This document shows positions 50,021 to 59,142 of a stretch of 64,000 bases of DNA, one piece after another. Position 1 is the first letter of the stretch. Each line of letters opens with the position of its first letter. Below the pieces are notes generated by a model, which did no database searches, was not told the origin of the DNA, and saw only the letters and a program-made list of their open reading frames with translations. Both the position numbers and the translations under genes were made by a program. This stretch comes from an uncultured Rhizobium sp. (GTDB lineage Bacteria; Pseudomonadota; Alphaproteobacteria; Rhizobiales; Rhizobiaceae), in assembly GCA_945952415.1 (NCBI GenBank), contig CAMFIF010000001.1:310001-374000 (forward strand), read 5' to 3'.

Positions 50021-50859
50021 GCCTTCACCACTTTCTGAGTCTGCACGCCGAGGCCCTCAATGCCGAGACGCATGGTTTCGCCACCCTTGAGATAGACCGG
50101 CGGCTTCTGGCCGAGACCGACGCCCGGAGGCGTGCCCGTGGAAATCACGTCGCCGGGCTGCAGCGAGAGGAACCGGCTGAGATAGCTGATGATATGGGCG
50201 ACGGAGAAGATCATGGTGGCGGTGGAGCCATCCTGATAACGTTTGCCATCCACCTCCAGCCACATGTGGAGATTGCCGACATCGCCCACCTCGTCGGGCG
50301 TGACCAGCCAGGGGCCAATGGGGCCGAACGTGTCGCAGCCCTTGCCCTTGTCCCAGGTGCCGCCGCGTTCGATCTGCCATTCCCGCTCGGAAACATCGTT
50401 GATCACGCAGTAGCCGGCCACGTGGGAAAGGGCATCCTTCTCCTCGATATATTTGCCGCCCTTGCCGATCACCACGCCGAGTTCCACCTCCCAGTCGGTC
50501 TTGACCGACCCGCGCGGGATCTCCACGTCGTCATCCGGGCCGCAGATGGCGGAGGTCCACTTGTTGAACACGACCGGCTCGGAGGGAATGGCCATGCCGC
50601 TTTCGGCCGCGTGATCGGCATAGTTGAGGCCGATGCAGATGAACTTGCCCACCCGGCCGACGCAGGGGCCGATGCGGGGCGAGCCATCCACGGCCGGCAG
50701 GTCCCTGAAATCGATCCCTGCAAGCCTGGCCAGGCCCTCGGGCGTCAGTACCGAGCCCGCAATGTCATCCACATGGGCCGAAAGGTCCCGGATCTTGCCC
50801 TCGGCATCGAGGAGCCCCGGCTTTTCCTGGCCCGGCGGGCCGTAGCGCAGCAGTTTCAT
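50017..50859 (-). CDS. 2,4-diketo-3-deoxy-L-fuconate hydrolase (FAH family)
   Basis: 280 residues of the fumarylacetoacetate-hydrolase fold. GKFICIGLNYADHAAESG, EPVVFNKWTSAICGPDDDVE, the acidic metal site around DWEVELGVVIGKGGKYI, and the end PGDVISTGTPPGVGLGQKPP are the conserved blocks. In the non-phosphorylative fucose route it splits the diketo acid to pyruvate and L-lactate. FAH enzymes are often annotated ureidoglycolate lyase; the operon context favours this role. It overlaps the dehydratase gene by 4 bases. Confidence 0.88.
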
Positions 50860-50898
50860 CTTGTCCTCATCGTCAGTGTATCGAAGGGAAGGGCCCCT

Positions 50899-51756
50899 TC
50901 ACGTCGTCTTGGTTGAAGCGGTCCTGCCTTGCGGCAGAAGACCATAGAAACGGCGGGCATTCCCGCCCAGGATCGCCTGGCGCTCGCTTTCCGTCAGGTC
51001 CGAAAGCAGGCTCTCCGTCCAGTCCAGCCATTGCTGGTGGGACGCGGCAAGCGTCAGCACCGGCCAGTCGGTGCCCCAGAGAAGGCGCTCCGGCCCGAAC
51101 CAGTCGAAAATCCTGCGGAAGAAAAACCTGAGGCGGGGCTCCGGATTACGGAGCTCCTCGGCGGAAAGCTCCGTCATCAGACCCGAGAGCTTGCAGTGGA
51201 TGCGTGGGTCGCGCGCAAGCGCCCGCATGCCCGCCTCCCATTCCGAGAGATCGCCGGGCTGCGGCTTCGCCGCATGGTCGATGACAACAGGAAGCGAGGG
51301 ATGATCGGCCGCAAAGCGGGCGAGAAAGGGCAGGTGCCGCACGGTCACCAGCGCATCGAAGCGAAGGCCGGCGGCCTCCACCGCTTCAAGCGCGTCGGCA
51401 CGGGGGGCGGTCAGGATCCAGTCGCTCGCCTCGATATCCTGCAGCATCGGGCGGATGCCCTTGAAGAGCGGGTTCGTCGCCCGTGTCTTGAGCGCATCGG
51501 CCGCCTTCGGGTCGGTGAGATTGACCCAGCCGACGACGCCCCGGATCCGTGGCTCGGCCGGCGCAAGCGAAAGGAGATAATCGGTTTCCGCAAGGCTGGC
51601 GGCGGCCTGAACCACCACAAGCTCTGCCTCCCCCGGATAATCGGCCGGCAGGAAATCGCGGCGGATCGGTTCGAGCGGCCCGCCCTCTCCGGCCAGCCAG
51701 TCATAATCCCCGCGGTCCAGCCGCCAGAAATGACAATGCGAATCGACGATCTGCAT
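50899..51756 (-). CDS. L-fuconolactonase (amidohydrolase-2 family)
   Basis: 285 residues. The N-terminal metal motif is DSHCHFW (residues 5-11) in the typical lactonase start MQIVDSHCHFWRLDRGDYDW. Later barrel motifs are PVVIDHAAKP, HCKLSGL and LLWGTDWPVL. It hydrolyses L-fuconolactone to L-fuconate, the second step. It lies 39 bases upstream of the FAH gene in the same operon. Confidence 0.88.
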   Translation of the reverse strand: MQIVDSHCHFWRLDRGDYDWLAGEGGPLEPIRRDFLPADYPGEAELVVVQAAASLAETDYLLSLAPAEPRIRGVVGWVNLTDPKAADALKTRATNPLFKGIRPMLQDIEASDWILTAPRADALEAVEAAGLRFDALVTVRHLPFLARFAADHPSLPVVIDHAAKPQPGDLSEWEAGMRALARDPRIHCKLSGLMTELSAEELRNPEPRLRFFFRRIFDWFGPERLLWGTDWPVLTLAASHQQWLDWTESLLSDLTESERQAILGGNARRFYGLLPQGRTASTKTT

Positions 51757-51786
51757 GCCTGTCGTCCTTGCTCGGAAGGGGGAGGA

Positions 51787-52524
51787 TCAGATGGTGACGC
51801 CGCCATCGACGAGCAGCGCCTGACCGGAAACGAAGCGGCTTTCGTCGGAGAGCAGATAGATGACCATGGGGGTGATGTCGTCAACCGTGGCAAGCCGGCC
51901 CATGGGCTGGCGGGCGATGAAATCCTTCTCCGCCTGCACGGGATCGGCCGAGGCGGCAATGCGGCCTCTGAGCGACGGTGTATCCACCGTGCCCGGGCAA
52001 AGCGCATTGCAGCGAATGCCGAAGCGCACGTAATCGGCGGCAATGGCCTTGGTCAGCCCGATCACCGCGCCCTTGGTCGCGCCATAGGCCGTGCGGTTCG
52101 GAAAGCCTTTGATCGAAGAGGCCATGGAAGCCATGTTGAGGATAGAGGCCGTGCCCTTCTCCGCGGCCCGCTTCAGCATGCCGGGCAGGCAGGCGCGGGT
52201 AAGCCGCATCATCGAGGTGACGTTCAGGGAAAGCGCAAAATCCCAGTCCTGATCGGTCACGTCGGCCAGCGCCCCATTATGCACGACACCGGCGCAATTG
52301 AAGAGCCCGTCGAGCGGGCCAACCTTCTCCGCCATCGCCTGGATGGCCTGCGGATCGGTCACATCGAGGATGGCCGTTTCCATGCCCGTGAGGCCTTCGA
52401 GAAGGTTTTCGTTCACATCCGTCGCAATCACGCTTGCGCCTTCGGACGAAAGGGCAATCGCGCTCGCACGCCCCATGCCCTGGCCCGCCGCGGTGACGAG
52501 CACAGTCTTTCCCTTGAGCCGCAC
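51787..52524 (-). CDS. 2-keto-3-deoxy-L-fuconate dehydrogenase (short-chain dehydrogenase)
   Basis: 245 residues. The cofactor motif is TAAGQGMGRASA, then NCAGVVHNGAL; catalytic Ser is in NMASMASSIKG and Tyr-Lys in YGATK. Its features (CNALCPGTVDTPSL) are those of the KDF dehydrogenase/BDH2-like branch rather than the fucose dehydrogenase branch. It oxidises 2-keto-3-deoxy-L-fuconate to the 2,4-diketo acid. It is the first gene of the leftward operon, divergent from the IclR gene with 120 bases between. Confidence 0.85.
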   Translation of the reverse strand: MRLKGKTVLVTAAGQGMGRASAIALSSEGASVIATDVNENLLEGLTGMETAILDVTDPQAIQAMAEKVGPLDGLFNCAGVVHNGALADVTDQDWDFALSLNVTSMMRLTRACLPGMLKRAAEKGTASILNMASMASSIKGFPNRTAYGATKGAVIGLTKAIAADYVRFGIRCNALCPGTVDTPSLRGRIAASADPVQAEKDFIARQPMGRLATVDDITPMVIYLLSDESRFVSGQALLVDGGVTI

Positions 52525-52554
52525 GAAAAGCCTCCCTGCTTCTTGTCGGTTTCT

Positions 52555-52581
52555 ATATGAACAAAATATTCACATATGAAC
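52555..52581. promoter_or_regulatory. Candidate IclR operator between the fucose operon and its regulator
   Basis: Two direct copies of ATATGAAC (52555-52562, 52574-52581) start 19 bases apart, and TGAA-N7-TTCA (52558-52572) forms a palindrome of the kind IclR proteins bind. It lies in the divergent promoter just before a TTGACG -35-like box for the regulator. Confidence 0.55.
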
Positions 52582-52644
52582 TCTTGACGCAAGCGGATTC
52601 TTGCTGTGGAGTTTAGGAACCGGCTGGGGAGGCGGTAGGACAGG

Positions 52645-53439
52645 ATGGGAGTGGACGTGGACATCAGGCAGGACATCGAGGACGAGAACGCGCCGGTCGA
52701 TCGCTACCGGGCGCCGGCGCTCGACAAGGGGCTCGACATTCTCGAAGTGCTCTCGGCCCAGCCCCATGGCCTGACGCGCGCCGAGATCGTCAAGGAGCTC
52801 GGCCTCGGCCCCTCGCAGATCTATCGCATGCTGGAGCGGCTCGTGGCGCGCGGCTATGTGGCCCGCATCGCCGGCGATCGCTACCAGCTCAGCATGAAGC
52901 TCTTCCTTCTCGCCACCCGTCATCCGCCGCTCAGGCGTCTGATGGCCGAAGCGCAGCCGCTGATGGATGAATTTGCCCGCGACATGCGCCAGTCCTGCCA
53001 TCTCGTTGTGCCGGAACAGGGGGCGGGCGTGGTGGTCGCCCAGGCGAGCCCCACGGGGCACTGGGAATTTCGCGCCCGGATCGGTGGCCAGCTCGATCTT
53101 TTTGCAACCGGTTCGGGCCTTGCGCTTCTCGCCTTTCAGGATCCGGAGCGCCTCGTGGAAACGCTGGGTCTCTGGGGCGTGCGCCATGCACCCCGCAAGC
53201 TCAAGGATGTTGCGCCCCATCTCGAGGAGGTGCGCAAGGCGGGCATCCGCATCGCCCCATCCGGCCAGCTGGTCGGGGTGACCGATATCAGCGTTCCCGT
53301 GCGCGGGCCCGGAGGGGATGCCGCGGGCGTTCTCACCTGCGCCTATATCGAACACCCGGAGGAACTCGGCACGGATTTTCGCAGCAAGGCCATCGAAAGG
53401 CTGGTGCGCGTGGCGGCGGAATTGTCGAGCGCAGTTTAG
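52645..53439 (+). CDS. IclR-family transcriptional regulator of the fucose genes
   Basis: 264 residues. The winged helix is at about residues 25-85 (LDKGLDILEVLSAQPHGLTR, then GLGPSQIYRMLERLVARGYV), and the IclR effector domain at about 95-260 (LFATGSGLALLAF, ISVPVRGPGGDAAGVLTCAY). It is divergent from the five-gene fucose catabolic operon and followed by the ABC importer, so it most likely controls both. The inducer is presumably fucose or an early intermediate. Confidence 0.9.
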   Translation: MGVDVDIRQDIEDENAPVDRYRAPALDKGLDILEVLSAQPHGLTRAEIVKELGLGPSQIYRMLERLVARGYVARIAGDRYQLSMKLFLLATRHPPLRRLMAEAQPLMDEFARDMRQSCHLVVPEQGAGVVVAQASPTGHWEFRARIGGQLDLFATGSGLALLAFQDPERLVETLGLWGVRHAPRKLKDVAPHLEEVRKAGIRIAPSGQLVGVTDISVPVRGPGGDAAGVLTCAYIEHPEELGTDFRSKAIERLVRVAAELSSAV

Positions 53440-53741
53440 GGCGTGCGGCAAACAACAATGTTGTTGACGCAATATGAAATAAAATGCTAATGGGCTTATG
53501 GAAATTTTGAGGCATCTCAATTGTTTCAAATGTCTCAAATCCTGGGCCTGACCCATCGCCAGAGGGGGTGGTGGGGCGCCGATCGTGTGGAGAACGATCC
53601 GGTATAAGATGGCCTTCCGGCAGGAGGAGTGCCGGGCAGGCAGCAGAAAAGGACGGGTGCTTGCGCCTGTCAGGACTGAAGGAGGAGGGGAGCGGTCCGC
53701 ATCGGCCATGCCGGGCGGGCGGCTTCGCCAGAGGAGGGTCC
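53440..53741 (+). promoter_or_regulatory. Long leader/promoter region of the sugar ABC operon
   Basis: 302 bases without a gene. In order: the palindrome AACAACA-A-TGTTGTT (53451-53465) overlapping a TTGACG box (53464-53469); ATATGAAATAAAAT (53472-53485), similar to the IclR-site candidate; the palindrome TTGAG-GCAT-CTCAA (53507-53520) and GTCTCAAAT (53532-53540). After about 53545 the sequence returns to high GC, ending in a GAGGAGGG Shine-Dalgarno. This suggests dual control by IclR and LacI-type proteins. Confidence 0.5.
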
Positions 53742-55304
53742 ATGGGAGAGACTGACGCCATACATGCGTCCGCAGCAGCGGCAGCGGCCGGCAAGGTCCG
53801 TCCCTTGCTTGCGCTGTCCGGCATTGAGAAATCTTTCCCCGGCGTGAAGGCGCTGCGGGGCGTCGAATTCACGCTTCATCCCGGCGAGGTCCATGCGCTG
53901 ATGGGCGAGAACGGCGCCGGCAAGTCGACGCTGATGAAGATCATCACCGGCGTATACCAGCCCGATGCCGGCGAAATGAAGGTGGATGGCCAGTCCGTTT
54001 CGGTGCCCGATCCGCGCGCGGCCCAGGCGCTCGGTATTTCCATCATCCATCAGGAACTCTTCCTGATGAACCATCTGACGGCCGCCCAGAACATCTTCAT
54101 CGGCCGCGAGCCGCGCCGGGGCTTCGGCTTCTTCGTCGACGAGGGAAAGATGCGTGCCGATGCCGCGGCCCTCTTCGCCCGGATGAAGGTGGATATCGAC
54201 CCCGATGTGGAAGTGGGCACGCTGACGGTCGCCCGCCAGCAGCTGGTGGAAATCGCCAAGGCTCTGTCCTTCAATTCCCGCGTGCTGATCATGGATGAAC
54301 CGACCTCCGCGCTGAACGAGACGGAGGTGGAGCATCTCTTTGCCATCATCGAGGATCTGAAGCGCCAGGGCGTCGGCATCGTCTACATCACCCACAAGAT
54401 GGACGAGGTGAAGCGCATCGCCGATCGCGTCACCATCATGCGCGACGGTCAGTATATTGACACGCTGCCGGCGGCCACCACCGACATGGCCACCATCATT
54501 TCGCTGATGGTGGGCCGTGAACTCGCCGACAGCACCCGCGCCGAAGGGCGGGCGGGCGAAGACGTGGTGCTGTCCGTCAAGGGCCTGAACCGCGGCAAGG
54601 TGATCCGAAATGTCAGCTTCGCCCTGAAGCGGGGCGAGATCCTTGGCTTTGCCGGCCTCATGGGGGCGGGGCGGACGGAGGTCGCCCGGGCGATCTTCGG
54701 CGCGGACCCGATCGACGGCGGCGAGATCGAGATCCATGGCAGGCGCGAGGTGATCGCATCGCCGCGCGAGGCGGTGCGCCTGGGGCTCGCCTATCTCAGC
54801 GAAGACCGCAAGCATTTCGGCCTCGTGACAGGCATGTCCGTCGGCGACAACATCACCATGGCCTCCTGGCCCCGTTTCCTGAAGGGCGGCTTCTTCATGG
54901 ATGACGGGCGCATGCGCGCCGCCTCGCGGGACTACGTGGAGCGGCTGCGGGTAAAGACGCCCTCCATTTTCCAGGAAACCAAGCTCCTCTCGGGTGGCAA
55001 CCAGCAGAAGGTCGTCATTGCCAAATGGCTGCTGCGCGACTGCGACATCCTGATTTTCGACGAGCCCACCCGCGGGATCGACATCGGCGCGAAGGCGGAG
55101 ATCTACCGCCTGCTGCAGGGGCTTGCCGATCAGGGCAAGGCCATCATCGTCATCTCCTCCGAACTGCCAGAGGTGCTGCGCCTGTCGCACCGCATCCTCG
55201 TCATGTGCGAAGGGCGGATCACCGGCGAACTCGACGGACGCACCGCAACCCAGGAATCCATCATGCATCTGGCCACCCTGCGCCAGCCGATTGCCGCCGA
55301 ATAA
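53742..55304 (+). CDS. Sugar ABC transporter ATP-binding protein (RbsA/XylG-type)
   Basis: 520 residues from ATG 53742 with GAGGAGGG upstream. Two fused ABC domains are present: domain 1 with Walker [10 protein letters not shown] (about residue 65) and Walker [11 protein letters not shown]; domain 2 with degenerate Walker [17 protein letters not shown], signature [15 protein letters not shown] and Walker [12 protein letters not shown]. It powers CUT2-family uptake of monosaccharides. It is first gene of a three-gene importer operon next to the fucose pathway. Confidence 0.95.
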   Translation: MGETDAIHASAAAAAAGKVRPLLALSGIEKSFPGVKALRGVEFTLHPGEVHALMGENGAGKSTLMKIITGVYQPDAGEMKVDGQSVSVPDPRAAQALGISIIHQELFLMNHLTAAQNIFIGREPRRGFGFFVDEGKMRADAAALFARMKVDIDPDVEVGTLTVARQQLVEIAKALSFNSRVLIMDEPTSALNETEVEHLFAIIEDLKRQGVGIVYITHKMDEVKRIADRVTIMRDGQYIDTLPAATTDMATIISLMVGRELADSTRAEGRAGEDVVLSVKGLNRGKVIRNVSFALKRGEILGFAGLMGAGRTEVARAIFGADPIDGGEIEIHGRREVIASPREAVRLGLAYLSEDRKHFGLVTGMSVGDNITMASWPRFLKGGFFMDDGRMRAASRDYVERLRVKTPSIFQETKLLSGGNQQKVVIAKWLLRDCDILIFDEPTRGIDIGAKAEIYRLLQGLADQGKAIIVISSELPEVLRLSHRILVMCEGRITGELDGRTATQESIMHLATLRQPIAAE

Positions 55305-55315
55305 GGAAGACGACG

Positions 55316-56320
55316 ATGACCGATGCTGCACTTTCACAAGCCGGCGCAAAAAGGAACGGAATTTTCAGCACCGCGGCGCTGCAGAAGGGCGTCGCCTTCG
55401 TGGTGCTGGTGGCACTCCTGGCCTTCTTCAGCGTCTTCACGGAGAATTTCGCCGCCTGGAACAACATGGTCAACATCATGCAGGCCACCGCCGTCAACGG
55501 CGTGCTCGGCGTGGCGGTGACATTCGTCATCATTTCCGGCGGCATCGATCTCGCCGTGGGCACCATGATGACCATGACGGCGGTGACCGCCGGCCTCGTG
55601 CTCACCAATGCGGGCCTGCCGCTCCCCTTCGGCATTCTGGGCGCCGTGGCATCCGGCGCGATGATGGGGGGCGCTTCCGGTTCGATCATAGCCAAGCTGA
55701 AGATCCCGCCCTTCATCGCCACCCTCGGCATGATGCAGATCTCGCGCGGTCTGGCGCTGGTGTTCTCCGGGGCAAAGCCGATCTATTTCAACTCGACGCC
55801 GAGCTACAAATATCTCTCGCCGGAAAGCTCGATTTCGCTTCTGGTGCCCGGGCTGGAAATTCCCAACGGCGTCTTCATCATGTTCGGCATTGCAATCCTC
55901 GCCTCCATCCTCCTCAACCGCTCGCTCTTCGGCCGCTATGTCTTCGCGCTCGGCAGCAATGAGGAGGCGGCCCGCCTTTCCGGCGTGAACGTGGATTTCT
56001 GGAAAATCGTCACCTATGCGCTGTCGGGGGCAATCTGCGGCATTGCCGGTCTGCTGATTTCCTCGCGGCTCAATTCCGCCCAGCCGGCGCTCGGCCTCGG
56101 TTACGAGCTCGATGCCATCGCCGCGGTCGTCATCGGCGGCACATCCCTTTCCGGTGGCCGGGGCACGATCCTCGGCACCATCATCGGCGCCTTCATCATG
56201 AGCGTTCTGACAAACGGCCTGCGCATCATGGGCGTGCAGGAAGAATGGAAGATCGTCGTCACGGGCGTCATCATCATCGTCGCGGTATTTGTCGACATCA
56301 TGTTGCGAAGGAGAGCCTGA
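55316..56320 (+). CDS. Sugar ABC transporter permease (RbsC-type)
   Basis: 334 residues from ATG 55316, which has AAGGAAG upstream; a longer frame reads through the ATPase gene. About 8-10 membrane helices. The CUT2 signatures are GVAVTFVIISGGIDLAVGTM, PPFIATLGMMQISRGLALVF and the EAA-like ALGSNEEAARLSGVNV. The C-terminal GGTSLSGGRGTILGTIIGAF is typical. It pairs with the adjacent ATPase and binding protein. The likely substrate is L-fucose from context. Confidence 0.94.
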   Translation: MTDAALSQAGAKRNGIFSTAALQKGVAFVVLVALLAFFSVFTENFAAWNNMVNIMQATAVNGVLGVAVTFVIISGGIDLAVGTMMTMTAVTAGLVLTNAGLPLPFGILGAVASGAMMGGASGSIIAKLKIPPFIATLGMMQISRGLALVFSGAKPIYFNSTPSYKYLSPESSISLLVPGLEIPNGVFIMFGIAILASILLNRSLFGRYVFALGSNEEAARLSGVNVDFWKIVTYALSGAICGIAGLLISSRLNSAQPALGLGYELDAIAAVVIGGTSLSGGRGTILGTIIGAFIMSVLTNGLRIMGVQEEWKIVVTGVIIIVAVFVDIMLRRRA

Positions 56321-56408
56321 ACGACGGGGGGAGCCGTCCTTTTTGAGAAGCAATGAGAGAGGAACGCCGTATCCCAAGGATCGGCACGACAACCAAAGGG
56401 AGTGAGAA

Positions 56409-57344
56409 ATGAAAAAGATCCTGACTGCATCCGTCTTTGCATTCAGCGCAATGGCCATGTTCTCCACCGGCGCTTCGGCGGGGGACACCTATTTCCCGAT
56501 CATCGCCAAGGGCTTCAGCCACCAGTTCTGGCAGGCCGTGAAGGCCGGCGCCGAACAGGCCGCCAAGGACCAGGGCGTCACCATCACCTTCGAAGGCCCG
56601 AACACGGAAGCTGAAATCGACAAGCAGACCGACATCCTGAATGCGGCCATCGCCAAGAAGCCGCAGGGCCTCGGCTTTGCCGCCCTCGACAGCCAGGCGC
56701 AGGTTCCGGCCCTGCAGAAGGCTGCCGATGCCGGCATCCCGATCGTCGCCTTCGATAGTGGCGTCGACAGCGACCTGCCGCTCACCACCTGCACCACGGA
56801 TAACGTGAATGCAGCCGGTGCCGCCGCCGACAAGATGGCCGAAGCCATCGGCGGGGAAGGCAAGATCGCCGCCGAAATCCACGACCAGACCTCGGCCACC
56901 GGTATCGGCCGTCGTGACGGCTTCCTGAACCGCATCAAGGAGAAATATCCGAAGATCGAGGTGGTGGAAGTCCAGTATGCCAATGATGCGCTGAAGGCCG
57001 CCGACGACATCAAGGCGATGCTGCAGGCCCATCCCGACATCAAGGGCATCTTCGCCTCCAACGAAGGTGCAGCCATCGGCCTTTCGGTTGCCATCAAGGA
57101 AACCGGCGCCAAGATCGTCGGCATCGGCTACGATTCCGGCAAGACCCAGAAGGATGCCATCATGGACGGCACCCTGCTCGGCTCGATCACCCAGAATCCT
57201 GTCGGCATCGGCCAGTGCGTGGTGAACTCGCTCGCCAAGGCCGTGAAGGGCGAGAAGCTCGAGAAGATCATCGACACCGGCTACTACTGGTACGACAAGA
57301 CCAACATCACCGATCCGAAGATCGCTGCCGTTCTCTATGATTGA
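56409..57344 (+). CDS. Periplasmic sugar-binding protein (RbsB-type)
   Basis: 311 residues. The signal peptide is at about 1-24 (KKILTASVFAFSAMAMFSTG...ASA). The type I periplasmic-binding fold shows as YFPIIAKGFSHQFWQAVKAG, PIVAFDSGVDSD, AEIHDQTSATGIGRRDGFLN and KGIFASNEGAAIGLSVAIK. It is the specificity component of the importer. The family includes ribose, galactose, xylose and fucose binders; L-fucose is inferred from the flanking pathway. A strong terminator follows. Confidence 0.93.
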   Translation: MKKILTASVFAFSAMAMFSTGASAGDTYFPIIAKGFSHQFWQAVKAGAEQAAKDQGVTITFEGPNTEAEIDKQTDILNAAIAKKPQGLGFAALDSQAQVPALQKAADAGIPIVAFDSGVDSDLPLTTCTTDNVNAAGAAADKMAEAIGGEGKIAAEIHDQTSATGIGRRDGFLNRIKEKYPKIEVVEVQYANDALKAADDIKAMLQAHPDIKGIFASNEGAAIGLSVAIKETGAKIVGIGYDSGKTQKDAIMDGTLLGSITQNPVGIGQCVVNSLAKAVKGEKLEKIIDTGYYWYDKTNITDPKIAAVLYD

Positions 57345-57363
57345 TCCCTGATCGGTCCTGAAG

Positions 57364-57405
57364 CGCCCCTCCCTGAAGCCTCCCAAGGCGGGGAGGGGCG
57401 TTTTT
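57364..57405 (+). terminator. Terminator of the sugar ABC operon
   Basis: A 10-bp stem CGCCCCTCCC (57364-57373) / GGGAGGGGCG (57391-57400) is followed by TTTTT. It separates the importer from the Rieske gene. Confidence 0.9.
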
Positions 57406-57450
57406 CTTTATGCTCCCCGCGCGGATCGCTTCGGCAACATCTTTTGATGC

Positions 57451-57488
57451 AAAATGAAATAAATGAGTGACGCAAATAGACTCAAAAC
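57451..57488 (+). promoter_or_regulatory. Shared promoter elements upstream of the Rieske ferredoxin gene
   Basis: AAAATGAAATAAATG (57451-57465) resembles ATATGAAATAAAAT at 53472 in front of the importer. GACTCAAAAC (57479-57488) is the reverse complement of GTTTTGAGTC, akin to GTTTTGAGAC at 57936-57945 before the LacI gene. They link the three promoters, though the binding proteins are inferred. Confidence 0.4.
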
Positions 57489-57558
57489 TGCTTGCGTCAT
57501 AGTTCAGTTTCCGTCAGGATTGCCTGCAAGACAGAGGCAGGTAACGGAGGAGACGGTC

Positions 57559-57873
57559 ATGGCGGACTGGGTCCATGTATGCGAGGCCGAGGGGATCGAG
57601 CAGGAAGGCGTGATCCGCTTCGATCATCGAGGGAAGACCTATGCAGTCTATCGCTCGCCCGAGGACCATTATTTCTGCACGGATGGGCTCTGCACCCATG
57701 AGGCCGTCCATCTGGCGGACGGGTTGGTCACCGATCATGAGATCGAGTGCCCCAAACACAGCGGCATATTCGATTACCGGACCGGCGACGCCAAGCGCTT
57801 GCCGGCCTGCCGCAATCTCAACACCTATCCCGCGCGCCTCGTTGGGGGCCGGGTGGAGATCCTGATCGGCTGA
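57559..57873 (+). CDS. MocE-type Rieske [2Fe-2S] ferredoxin
   Basis: 104 residues from ATG 57559, preceded by GGAGGAGA; the longer frame has no family support. The Rieske ligands are C-T-H in TDGLCTHEAVHLADG and C-P-K-H in IECPKHSGIFDYRTG, matching Rieske CxH...CxxH with the lipoyl-like small fold. MocE-type ferredoxins pass electrons to a non-haem di-iron or Rieske oxygenase; a histidine-box hydroxylase gene lies 1.4 kb downstream. No ferredoxin reductase gene is in the window. Confidence 0.9.
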   Translation: MADWVHVCEAEGIEQEGVIRFDHRGKTYAVYRSPEDHYFCTDGLCTHEAVHLADGLVTDHEIECPKHSGIFDYRTGDAKRLPACRNLNTYPARLVGGRVEILIG

Positions 57874-57935
57874 AAGGGGGCTAAAGGTCCTCTGTCGGGG
57901 GGGGCAGGATCAGCGCAAAAGCCGGGATTTGCCAC

Positions 57936-57945
57936 GTTTTGAGAC
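57936..57945 (+). promoter_or_regulatory. GTTTTGAGAC element upstream of the LacI-type gene
   Basis: The element lies 77-86 bases before the LacI start. Similar TTTTGAG-C words occur at 53505-53513, 53532-53540 (reverse), 57479-57488 (reverse) and 59052-59060 (reverse). It is a candidate half-operator for autoregulation. Confidence 0.4.
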
Positions 57946-58021
57946 GATTCTGCCTTGCTTGGTTCGCTTAGGCGCCATAAGTGAGGCAAATTGATTGGAC
58001 CGGTTTGAGGGGGAGGGCAGG

Positions 58022-59020
58022 ATGAAGCGCGTCAGCATCGCCGATATCATGCGGGAAACGGGCCTGTCGCGGGCGACCGTCGACCGGGTGCTGAACGGCC
58101 GCGGCAAGGTGCACCAGCGCACCCGTGATGCCGTGGAGGCGGCGATGCAGCTTCTGTCGGCGCCTGATCCCGGCTCTGCCCGGGCGCGGCGCTCGGTGGA
58201 CATGGTCCTGCGTCTGGGGCGCGGCATGACGGGCCAGATGAAGGCAGCCTGGGACCGGCACCGTCCGGATGGGCGCTTCCACGATCTCTATCAGGCAGGC
58301 GAGGAGGAAGTTGCCGAGACGGTCTCGGCCCTGTGCGCCGATCTCTCCCGCCCCCTCATCATCGCCGCGAAGAACACCGAGCGCACCAATCTGGTGCTGG
58401 AGGAAGCCCGCAGCCGCGGCAAGCGCATCATCGCCGTCGTGTCGGATCTTGCCGTTGCCGCGCGCGATGTGTTTGTCGGCATGGATAATCGCGCCGCCGG
58501 TCAGACGGCGGCTTTCCTCATCGGTCGGATGCTCGGCGAAAGACCCACATCGGTTGGCGTGGTGCTGGGTGATCTCGCCTTTCGCTGCCATGAGGACCGG
58601 GAAATCGGCTTTCGCTCCACGCTACGGGCGCATTTTCCGAAAATCAGCCTCTCCGGCGAGGCGCTCGGCGAAGACAGTGCCGATCTCACCCGGGCGGCCG
58701 TTCTGCGCTTGCTCGAAGAGCAGCCCGCCCTCGGTGCGATCTACAATGTCGGCGGCGGCAATGTAGGATTGACGGAAGCGATTGCGCAAGCGGGCAAGGC
58801 CGGAGATATCCTGGTGATCGCCCATGAGGTGAACGCCGTCACCATGCCGCTTCTGCGGGCCGGAAGCCTCGATTATGCGCTGGCCTCCGATCCCGCACAG
58901 CTTGTCGAGCGCGCGCTCGATCTTGCGACGGTTTCCGATCCTGCGTCCGGTCGCGACCAGATCCTCTTCGATTTCGGCATCTATACCCGCTTCAATATCC
59001 CGCATTTCCAGAAGGATTGA
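58022..59020 (+). CDS. LacI-family transcriptional regulator
   Basis: 332 residues from ATG 58022, preceded by a GAGGGGGAGGG purine run. The LacI headpiece is VSIADIMRETGLSRATVDRV with LNGRGKVHQRTRDAVEAAM as hinge region. The periplasmic-binding-like effector domain follows (PLIIAAKNTERTNLVLEEAR, DVFVGMDNRAAGQTAAFLIG, FRCHEDREIGFRSTLR). It lies between the Rieske ferredoxin and hydroxylase genes and just downstream of the sugar importer, so it may control either; the effector is likely a sugar-like ligand. Confidence 0.9.
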   Translation: MKRVSIADIMRETGLSRATVDRVLNGRGKVHQRTRDAVEAAMQLLSAPDPGSARARRSVDMVLRLGRGMTGQMKAAWDRHRPDGRFHDLYQAGEEEVAETVSALCADLSRPLIIAAKNTERTNLVLEEARSRGKRIIAVVSDLAVAARDVFVGMDNRAAGQTAAFLIGRMLGERPTSVGVVLGDLAFRCHEDREIGFRSTLRAHFPKISLSGEALGEDSADLTRAAVLRLLEEQPALGAIYNVGGGNVGLTEAIAQAGKAGDILVIAHEVNAVTMPLLRAGSLDYALASDPAQLVERALDLATVSDPASGRDQILFDFGIYTRFNIPHFQKD

Positions 59021-59142
59021 TCCGAAGAACTTTTAATCCTCTTGGTCCGATGCCTCAAAAAGCATCGCAGGCCAGCGCCTCCTCGCTCCCCCTTCTAGCG
59101 GTCGCCTCGCAAGATGTAAGGTGAGGCATTAATTACCGAAAA

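Noticed and set aside
53670..55349. A 559-codon minus-strand frame opposite the sugar ATPase gene
   Set aside because: The ATPase with two full ABC domains is certain; the antisense frame has no motif.
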